A DNA stretch of 11,178 bases from an uncultured Brachyspira sp. (GTDB lineage Bacteria; Spirochaetota; Brachyspiria; Brachyspirales; Brachyspiraceae): the NCBI RefSeq assembly GCF_934747485.1, contig NZ_CAKVGN010000084.1, forward strand, positions 1 through 11,178, in the 5' to 3' direction. Positions 6,211 to 11,178 of the stretch are shown one piece after another. The stretch's first letter is position 1. Each line of letters opens with the position of its first letter. The translations under genes and the position numbers were made by a program. The notes beneath the pieces are model-generated. The model did no database searches. It saw only the letters and a program-made list of their open reading frames with translations, and was not told where the DNA came from.

Positions 6211-6285
6211 GAGGCTTTTCCCTACACTTCTTTTGCCCAATATGCACCTACTCGATGGCGACTCAAAGAAGCAAAAGACTACAAT
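6211..6285. repeat. Intergenic repeat-like patch between acetyltransferase and reductase genes
   Basis: A GC-richer patch contains an inverted heptamer, CTTTTGC (6230-6236) and GCAAAAG (6271-6277). Its right part, GGCGACTCAAAGAAGCAAAAG followed by ACTACAA, resembles the GACTTCGTCAAAG...AAAGTGCAA section of the cassettes at 1209 and 10070. It probably belongs to the same broad group of intergenic elements, but the match is looser. Confidence 0.4.
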
Positions 6286-6333
6286 TTTATATAATGTATT
6301 TTTCCAATTACTTTTGAAACAAGTACAATTTTT

Positions 6334-7188
6334 TTAAACTATATCCAGAGGCATTTTTCTGTTAGGTTTAGGAAACTCTTTATTTAAAAGCTCTATATCT
6401 TCTTTGTCTAATACAATCTTTTGAGAGTTAATATTTTCTAATATATGTTTTTCATTAGAACTTTTTGGTATAGGCACTCTCTTATCAAAAGACATTATAA
6501 AAGCCAATGCTATTTGACTTGATGTAGCATTATGTTTTTTTGCTATATTTTTAATGATGCCATTATTTAATATATCACTTCCCAAATCTCCAGCCTGTGC
6601 CAAAGGACAATAAGCCATTAATACTATATTTCTTTCAAGCATATAGGAAGCCAAATCAAAATCAACACCTCTTGAAGCTAAATGATATAACACTTGATTA
6701 ACAGCACATTTATCTCCATTTTTTATACTCTCAAGCTCTATCATATCATCTATATCAAAATTAGAAACTCCCCAATCTTTTATAAGTCCCTCTTTTTTAG
6801 CCTCTTCCATACATTCAACTGTCTCTCTTAAAGGCACTCTCCCCCTCCAATGAAGCAAATACATATCCAAGTAATTTAGCCCCAAGCGGTTTAGAGAATT
6901 TTTTAAACTAGTAAATAAATTATCTCTCCCAGCATTATGAGGATAAACTTTAGAAACTATAAAAAGCTCTTTTCTATCTATATTTGCTTTTTTTAAGGCT
7001 TCTCCAACTATTATCTCAGCTCCTCCCTCTCCATACATCTCTGCAGTATCTATTAGCCTCACACCGTTTTCTAAAGCATAATGCAAAGCATTAATTTCTA
7101 CACTGCTTTTACTCTCGTTCTCTCCCATTCTCCAAGTGCCTATTCCAAACTTAGGCATTTTGTTTGAAGATTTTAAAATATAACTCAT
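6334..7188 (-). CDS. Aldo/keto reductase
   Basis: A 284-residue soluble NAD(P)H-dependent oxidoreductase with the (beta/alpha)8 AKR fold, reducing aldehydes or ketones to alcohols. The catalytic tetrad is complete: Asp47 in RLIDTAEMYGEG, Tyr52, Lys80 in VSKVYP and His113 in LLHW. GVSNF (140-144) lines the nicotinamide pocket and IPKSS (240-244) is the usual phosphate-binding segment of NADPH-using members. The length is normal, and the physiological substrate cannot be inferred. It is the third gene of a tight cluster: the ATG lies 15 bases after the AMP-ligase stop codon, with a weak AGG site (complement of 7196-7198). The long-chain acyl-CoA ligase next door makes a fatty aldehyde or general carbonyl substrate conceivable, but that is inference. 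Confidence 0.93.
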   Translation of the reverse strand: MSYILKSSNKMPKFGIGTWRMGENESKSSVEINALHYALENGVRLIDTAEMYGEGGAEIIVGEALKKANIDRKELFIVSKVYPHNAGRDNLFTSLKNSLNRLGLNYLDMYLLHWRGRVPLRETVECMEEAKKEGLIKDWGVSNFDIDDMIELESIKNGDKCAVNQVLYHLASRGVDFDLASYMLERNIVLMAYCPLAQAGDLGSDILNNGIIKNIAKKHNATSSQIALAFIMSFDKRVPIPKSSNEKHILENINSQKIVLDKEDIELLNKEFPKPNRKMPLDIV

Positions 7189-7203
7189 AATAAAACCTAA
7201 TAA

Positions 7204-8832
7204 TTATTTATATAGAAACCTTTTAATCTTTTTAGTAGGGTTCTTTTCAAACTCTTCTTTTTGTATCTCAAAGTTAGCAATTCTTGCAAAATCTGGAATC
7301 AATTTATTAATATTCTCTTTGGTTTTTTCTAATTCCTTATTTATCTCTTCATCATTTAAATCTTTTATTTGCTCAGCATCTAAATATACTAAAGCATAAA
7401 GTTTATTTTCTCTTTGAACAATTAAAGATTCTAATATATAAGGCATGCTGTTTAATTTACTTTCAATCTCTTCAGGATAAATATTCTGCCCGCTCGGACC
7501 AAGAAGCATATTTTTACTTCTTCCTCTTATAAATATTCTATTTCCCTCTCCAAGCACACCCAAATCATTAGTCCTAAGCCATCCGTCACGGGATAAAACC
7601 TCCGCAGTAGCTTTAGGGTTTTTATAGTACCCAAGCATAACATTTTCACCTTTAACCATAATGTCCCCAACTTCTTCAGGACTGTTAGAATCAATCTTCA
7701 CTTCTAATGTATCTATTATGCATCCGCAGCTTCTTGCCACATGTTTATCCCATGGAGAATAACTAATTAGAGGTCCGCACTCTGTCATACCATAACCAAC
7801 AGTAAATTTAAAACCTATATCCATTAAAAACTTTTCAACTTCCTCATTTAAAGCACTCCCCCCAACTATTACTACATGGAAATTGCCTCCAAATGATTGC
7901 GTAAGCTTTTCACAAATCTTATTTTTTAATATTTTAGATATAAAAGGTAAATTTAATAGATTTTTCATAAGAGGCTTATCTATTGTAGGTTTTAACTTTT
8001 TGAAATAAATCTTTTCCAAAATCAAAGGCACCATAAGTATTAAGTTAGGTTTTACCTCATCAAAAGCTTTAAGCAAAATATTAGGACTTGGTATAGCACT
8101 AAGCATATATATACAAGCCCCTTTAGAGAATGGAAATAAAAAGTCAAACAAACAGCCAAATACATGTGCTAAAGGCAAAAATGAAAGTATATGGTCATTA
8201 GATTTTATAGGCATATTCTCTATTGCAAATCTCACATTGGCAGCAAGCGAATTATGATTAAGCATAACTCCTTTACTAAAACCAGTAGTTCCAGAAGTAT
8301 ATATTATAGTAGCCAAAGTATCATTTTCAAAAATAGTTAATGAAAAAGTCTCTCTGCTGAAATTGTCTAATTGCACGTCAAGAATCTCATTATACTCTTC
8401 TGTTAAATCATTTTTGTGGTCGAATATAGTTAAATTATCCAAATAAAATATTCTATTTAAAAAGCTCAATTTTTCTTTATCAATTTTTTCTAATATATGT
8501 TTATCCATAAAAAGATATTTAGAGCCGGAATCATTTAATATAGAAATAATATCATCTTTAGCAAAATCAACAAGTATAGGTACAACTACAGCCCCATAGC
8601 TTACTATAGATAAATAAGTTAAAGCCCAATTTGCAGAATTAGAGCCGCATAATGCAATTTTATCCCCTTTATATATCTCCATTCTTTTAAATATGGTATG
8701 CATTTTTAAAATATGTTTAGCCACATCAGAATACTTTACAAAATTATCCTTACCATAATCACAAAAAGCATTAATATCCCAATTCTCTTTAATAGAGTTA
8801 AAAATATACTCAGTAAATTTCTCATTAATCAT
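7204..8832 (-). CDS. AMP-dependent acyl-CoA synthetase/ligase (long-chain FadD-like)
   Basis: A 542-residue ANL-superfamily enzyme that activates a carboxylic acid as acyl-AMP and then transfers it to CoA or a carrier protein. Motifs are in order: the P-loop YTSGTTGFSKG (178-188), LPLAHVFG (about 219-226), GYGMTE (346-351), the ATP-ribose Asp423 in RTNDLG, hinge RGR (436-438), and catalytic Lys in PTKKIKR (about 535). The segment GPSGQNIYPEEIE is typical of long-chain acyl-CoA synthetases. No signal peptide. I place the start at ATG 8830-8832: AAGGAG (complement of 8841-8846) is eight bases from it but only two from the ATG at 8836-8838, which would add Met-Phe. It lies in a cluster with a membrane protein upstream (stop 23 bases away) and an aldo/keto reductase 15 bases downstream. 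Confidence 0.92.
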   Translation of the reverse strand: MINEKFTEYIFNSIKENWDINAFCDYGKDNFVKYSDVAKHILKMHTIFKRMEIYKGDKIALCGSNSANWALTYLSIVSYGAVVVPILVDFAKDDIISILNDSGSKYLFMDKHILEKIDKEKLSFLNRIFYLDNLTIFDHKNDLTEEYNEILDVQLDNFSRETFSLTIFENDTLATIIYTSGTTGFSKGVMLNHNSLAANVRFAIENMPIKSNDHILSFLPLAHVFGCLFDFLFPFSKGACIYMLSAIPSPNILLKAFDEVKPNLILMVPLILEKIYFKKLKPTIDKPLMKNLLNLPFISKILKNKICEKLTQSFGGNFHVVIVGGSALNEEVEKFLMDIGFKFTVGYGMTECGPLISYSPWDKHVARSCGCIIDTLEVKIDSNSPEEVGDIMVKGENVMLGYYKNPKATAEVLSRDGWLRTNDLGVLGEGNRIFIRGRSKNMLLGPSGQNIYPEEIESKLNSMPYILESLIVQRENKLYALVYLDAEQIKDLNDEEINKELEKTKENINKLIPDFARIANFEIQKEEFEKNPTKKIKRFLYK

Positions 8833-8855
8833 AAACATATCTCCTTAAAAAAATA

Positions 8856-9512
8856 TTAAACTATATTAGCGACATATCTAAACATAAAAACAGCATGACA
8901 TATATTAGACAAAATTAAAAGAGAATAAAATAGAGGAAGAAATAAAGTATATCTTTTATTAACTTCATACATAGCAAGTCTATAAAACACCATAGCAATA
9001 TTTAAAAGTAAAAAAGCAGTCAAATAAAGCATAGCACCATACTCTCCAACCGCTAAAGCAATTTTTTGTATAGCAATAAGCCAAACCCAATTTAGAAGAA
9101 AGTAATATATAGTCTCAGTAAATCCTCTCCACCTATAGCTAAATACACTTCTTAAAGTAATACCAAGTACGCAAAGCCCCGTAATAACTCCAAAGAAACT
9201 CCAACCCCAACCATCTTGAAGCGATATCAAACATGGAGGTATATAAACACCCCATATCATCATAATAAAAAAAGCATGTGAAAGTATATAAAACACCTTT
9301 TTAGCCTTGTTGTTGAAAGGGAAAAAATGATATATAGAGTTTATTATATAGAAAATAACAAGAAAACTTGAATAAAGCGAAAAAGAAGTAGCTTCTAAAC
9401 CGTTTTTAGAGTTTACTATTAGAACAACTAAAACAGCAATAGCTGAACTTGCACATATTATACATATAATAGCACATATCTTTGAAACATTTTTTTTAAT
9501 TAAAACACTCAT
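8856..9512 (-). CDS. Haemolysin III / PAQR-like seven-helix membrane protein
   Basis: A 218-residue polytopic inner-membrane protein with about seven hydrophobic helices, the usual size of bacterial HlyIII-family proteins. Matching features are SIYHFF (59-64) at the end of helix 2, the helix 3 block SHAFFIMMIWGVYIPPCL (78-95; typical form DHxxIxxxIxGxYTP) and a C-terminal helix with His206. Of the four conserved metal-site positions, His62 and His206 remain. The helix-3 Asp is Ser78, and the first C-terminal His is Tyr196 (the nine-residue gap is kept). In PAQR proteins these residues bind zinc in a hydrolase-like site, so this copy may be altered or inactive there. It starts about 55 bases after the phosphatase stop codon with only a weak AAGA site, and precedes the AMP ligase by 17-23 bases. 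Confidence 0.82.
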   Translation of the reverse strand: MSVLIKKNVSKICAIICIICASSAIAVLVVLIVNSKNGLEATSFSLYSSFLVIFYIINSIYHFFPFNNKAKKVFYILSHAFFIMMIWGVYIPPCLISLQDGWGWSFFGVITGLCVLGITLRSVFSYRWRGFTETIYYFLLNWVWLIAIQKIALAVGEYGAMLYLTAFLLLNIAMVFYRLAMYEVNKRYTLFLPLFYSLLILSNICHAVFMFRYVANIV

Positions 9513-9540
9513 AATTATATCTTATATTTTATTTAAATAA

Positions 9541-9568
9541 AGTAAATGGTCATTTTTAACTATTTACT
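9541..9568 (-). terminator. Possible weak hairpin after the phosphatase gene
   Basis: AGTAAATGGT (9541-9550) and ACTATTTACT (9559-9568) form an imperfect stem with an 8-base loop that overlaps the phosphatase stop codon. It is AT-rich and followed on the minus strand by TTTATTT rather than a solid U-run, so transcription probably reads through, at least partly, into the membrane-protein gene. Confidence 0.3.
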
Positions 9569-10019
9569 AAAATTGCATGATGTCATTCCAATACCTTTCA
9601 AAATATCTATGCATACCTAATCCGGCAGAAAAATAATTATAAATTTTGTGAAAATCTTTTGAAGCCTCTTTGAAAGAAGAATTATTAATATAACCTTTCT
9701 TAGCCATATAAAGCAAACATATAGAAGGCGAACGCGACATGCCAAAATTGCAATGAACCAGCACTTTTTTATCCTTAATTTTTCTATCTATAAAATCTAT
9801 AGCTCTTTTAATCATAGGTGAAGCATAATCATAGGAAAGACTAGATATGTCGAGCAAATTTAAATACAAATCATCATTATTCTCATAAAAAGTTTTGTTT
9901 CCAACGGCACCATTAACACCTCGTACAAAACAACTTTGACAAGCATGCACTATAGCCCCATCAAAAACGCTGCAATCATGGTCATTTCCCACATATAAAT
10001 TATGACAAAGTTCAAACAT
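9567..10019 (-). CDS. Dual-specificity (cysteine-based) protein phosphatase
   Basis: A 150-residue soluble phosphatase that removes phosphate from protein Tyr/Ser/Thr through a cysteinyl-phosphate intermediate. The P-loop is HCNFGMSRS with Cys90 and Arg96 (HCx5RS), and the general acid is probably Asp57 in LNLLDISS. The VHACQSCF block near the N-terminus and SRSPSICLLYMAKKGYI after the P-loop fit a small DSP family found in bacteria and phages. I use ATG 10017-10019: GGAG (complement of 10026-10029) lies six bases upstream. A longer reading from TTG at 10029-10031 would place the start codon inside that ribosome site. Another phosphatase (HAD type) lies upstream across a repeat cassette, and a membrane protein follows about 55 bases downstream. 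Target proteins are unknown. Confidence 0.88.
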   Translation of the reverse strand: MFELCHNLYVGNDHDCSVFDGAIVHACQSCFVRGVNGAVGNKTFYENNDDLYLNLLDISSLSYDYASPMIKRAIDFIDRKIKDKKVLVHCNFGMSRSPSICLLYMAKKGYINNSSFKEASKDFHKIYNYFSAGLGMHRYFERYWNDIMQF

Positions 10020-10069
10020 AAAAATCTCCAATTGTTATACTATATTTTGTCATATAAGCTTTTTTATTC

Positions 10070-10167
10070 AACTTTTTCCCGCCTTCGCACCCGCAGGCAC
10101 TCCATTCGGTCGCTGTGCGGACTTCGTCAAAGTCTTTACCCTTCGCCTACGCTTCGCGAAAGTGCAA
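10070..10167. repeat. Intergenic repeat cassette, long version (copy 2)
   Basis: It begins AACTTTTTCCCGCCTT, contains TGCGGACTTCGTCAAAG (10116-10132) and ends AAAGTGCAA (10159-10167), as in the copy at 1209-1262. It is longer because of GC-rich inserts in both intervals: a palindrome with CGCAC (10086-10090) and GTGCG (10115-10119), and a second insert ending in the 8-base palindrome TTCGCGAA (10153-10160). It fills most of the gap between the two phosphatase genes. Confidence 0.6.
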
Positions 10168-10217
10168 TTATTAGAACTTTATATCCTAAATATATATTAT
10201 AATCACTTAGGTATATA

Positions 10218-11060
10218 CTATACCAAAAATGAATATATGTCATTAACTTCTACTATATTATCAACATTAACTATATCATATACATCAGTCTTTATTAGTA
10301 AGGTTTTTAAAAAAGGTATTTTTATAATGTCGCTGTCTCTGTCCCCTATCATAAAAGAAGAAGTTAAATCTATATTATATTTTTTACATGCTGTTAAATG
10401 CATAGCAGCTTCTGGTTTTCTTAGTACTGAAAGAAGTTTATACTCTTCAACATTTCCTTTTATATGATACGGACAATAATAAAAATCATCTATAATAGCA
10501 TCATGTTTTTTATACTCTTCATACAAGTAGTTATGAACATTCTTCACATCATCATTAGTATAATAATTGTAAGAAACTCCTGCCTGATTTGTGGTTACTA
10601 TTGTAATATAATTTTTTTCATTGGCATATTTTACCACACCTAAAAAATCATTTTTTATTTTTACTCTATCAACCTCTCCAATATATCCAACATCTTCCAT
10701 CAGCACTCCATCTCTATCCAAAAACAAAGCCTTATTAACTTTTTTATTTGCATCTGGAATATATAAAGGTATGCCGTATAAATTTCCGTTATTAAATGCT
10801 TCATCTATAACCAAATTAAAACTTTCATTATACTCAAAAACTTTATTATCATGCACAATTAAGTTTGATATAGAATATCCTGATAACGGATTTTGAATAT
10901 TATCTTTTGTTATCTTATAGTTATCGTCTATGGTGTATAATTTATTATTAAAATCAAACGTAAGCCCAACAACTACTGCATCATTATTATTTAAATTTTT
11001 ATAAAACAAAAGGAAAAAACTTTTTATTTTATCATATACTATTTTATCAAAACTATTCAT
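10218..11060 (-). CDS. HAD-IIIA phosphatase, GmhB-like, with N-terminal extension and degenerate zinc site
   Basis: A 280-residue protein. Residues 110-255 form an HAD-superfamily IIIA phosphatase domain close to D-glycero-D-manno-heptose 1,7-bisphosphate 7-phosphatase. It has LFLDRDGVL (nucleophile Asp115, acid Asp117), VTTNQAG (154-160), RKP with Lys215, and MIGDRDSD (Asp240, Asp244). GmhB normally has a Cys-His-Cys-Cys zinc loop before RKP. Here the aligned positions are Cys196, Tyr198, Ser211 and Leu213, so three of four ligands are gone while loop length is unchanged. Residues 1-108 are an extra N-terminal region I do not recognise; it carries no obvious membrane segment. No ribosome site precedes the ATG, and a putative promoter starts transcription almost on it. 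Heptose phosphate or another sugar or nucleotide phosphate substrate is possible, but no heptose genes are nearby. Confidence 0.87.
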   Translation of the reverse strand: MNSFDKIVYDKIKSFFLLFYKNLNNNDAVVVGLTFDFNNKLYTIDDNYKITKDNIQNPLSGYSISNLIVHDNKVFEYNESFNLVIDEAFNNGNLYGIPLYIPDANKKVNKALFLDRDGVLMEDVGYIGEVDRVKIKNDFLGVVKYANEKNYITIVTTNQAGVSYNYYTNDDVKNVHNYLYEEYKKHDAIIDDFYYCPYHIKGNVEEYKLLSVLRKPEAAMHLTACKKYNIDLTSSFMIGDRDSDIIKIPFLKTLLIKTDVYDIVNVDNIVEVNDIYSFLV

Positions 11061-11067
11061 AGCTAAT

Positions 11068-11096
11068 AATATATTATAGTTTCATCAATATTTCAA
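11068..11096 (-). promoter_or_regulatory. Putative promoter giving a near-leaderless HAD phosphatase mRNA
   Basis: On the minus strand TTGAAA (complement of 11091-11096), a 17-base spacer and TATATT (11068-11073) predict transcription from about 11061, one base before the ATG at 11058-11060. No Shine-Dalgarno sequence is present, which fits a leaderless message. An alternative TATAAT at 11073-11078 has no -35 at proper spacing. Confidence 0.4.
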
Positions 11097-11107
11097 ATTT
11101 TAATAAA

Positions 11108-11178
11108 ATGTTTAGGAGCCATACATATTGCACGTTTTTTAGTTTAAAAAAAGCAGGTATTCCTTATAATTTAATTAA
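11108..11178 (+). CDS. Possible start of a plus-strand gene (partial)
   Basis: From ATG 11108 the frame is open to the end of the window, reading MFRSHTYCTFFSLKKAGIPY and onward. The TYC...LKKAGIPY pattern slightly recalls the start of glutaredoxin-like proteins, but the second Cys is absent and the piece is too short to classify. There is no clear ribosome site. It could be non-coding sequence. Confidence 0.22.
   Translation, partial: MFRSHTYCTFFSLKKAGIPYNLI

Noticed and set aside
6092..6337. Plus-strand 81-codon open frame over the acetyltransferase start and the repeat patch
   Set aside because: It overlaps the conserved N-terminus of the acetyltransferase antisense and then runs through repeat sequence; composition is not protein-like.
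10029..10031. TTG as the phosphatase start codon (154-residue form)
   Set aside because: The TTG overlaps the GGAG ribosome site that serves ATG 10017-10019.
10002..10202. Plus-strand 66-codon open frame with Arg/Ser-rich peptide
   Set aside because: It is translation of the GC-rich repeat cassette at 10070-10167, with no start signals.
10182..10215. CCTAA (10185-10189) / TTAGG (10207-10211) inverted repeat downstream of the HAD phosphatase gene as a terminator
   Set aside because: Only five paired bases plus AT flanks and no U-tract on the minus strand.
10162..10467. Plus-strand 101-codon open frame
   Set aside because: Antisense shadow of the C-terminal part of the HAD phosphatase.
10621..10896. 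Plus-strand 91-codon open frame
   Set aside because: Antisense shadow of the HAD phosphatase motif I region and its N-terminal extension.
1..11178. Mobile element, prophage or defence island
   Set aside because: No transposase, integrase, phage structural gene, nuclease, toxin-antitoxin pair or tRNA attachment site can be seen; the TPR motif and the phosphatase alone do not support it.

Overview
The window is strongly AT-rich, with A/T-ending codons and long A and T tracts, and its genes are packed mainly on the minus strand. GC-richer intergenic repeat patches stand out from this background (for example around 1036-1117, 5345-5427, 6211-6285 and 10070-10167). Together with a spirochaete-like lipoprotein signal, a TPR protein and a DUF1796 protein, this suggests a Brachyspira-type spirochaete. 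That assignment is inference from style and remembered repeat content, not from a marker gene.

Left part (1-1372): the last codons of a plus-strand gene (ends at 55) converge on a minus-strand TPR gene (60-662). That gene stops inside what looks like a fourth TPR. Divergent from it is a frameshifted plus-strand gene remnant (728-897) sharing the N-terminal GQNNN-x-GTI motif of the TPR protein. An untranslated stretch with two kinds of repeat (1036-1117 and 1209-1262) follows.

Middle (1373-5536): a minus-strand MATE efflux transporter with a clear terminator lies next to a compact plus-strand control region. This region has a promoter at about 2967-2994, an 8-codon leader ORF and a strong intrinsic terminator (3076-3115). 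It sits directly in front of a DUF1796 papain-like cysteine peptidase gene (3144-4028), an arrangement that looks like an attenuator. A convergent minus-strand lipoprotein esterase (4147-5103) has a near-consensus promoter. Its upstream intergenic region (5172-5536) carries the second 82-bp repeat copy and a pair of CCCGCCCA repeats.

Right part (5537-11060): all genes are on the minus strand. In transcription order they are an HAD-IIIA phosphatase related to GmhB but missing most zinc ligands, a dual-specificity protein phosphatase, a haemolysin III/PAQR-like membrane protein, a long-chain acyl-CoA-synthetase-like AMP ligase, an aldo/keto reductase and a type-A chloramphenicol acetyltransferase. 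The membrane protein, ligase and reductase are spaced as one operon (gaps of 15-23 bp). The two phosphatases are separated by a repeat cassette, and the acetyltransferase follows another. The last 118 bp may hold the start of a plus-strand gene.

I see no integrase, transposase, CRISPR array, tRNA or rRNA, and no recognisable defence system. The least ordinary material is the set of structured intergenic repeats, the leader/terminator in front of the DUF1796 gene, and several enzymes with altered metal-site or active-site residues.
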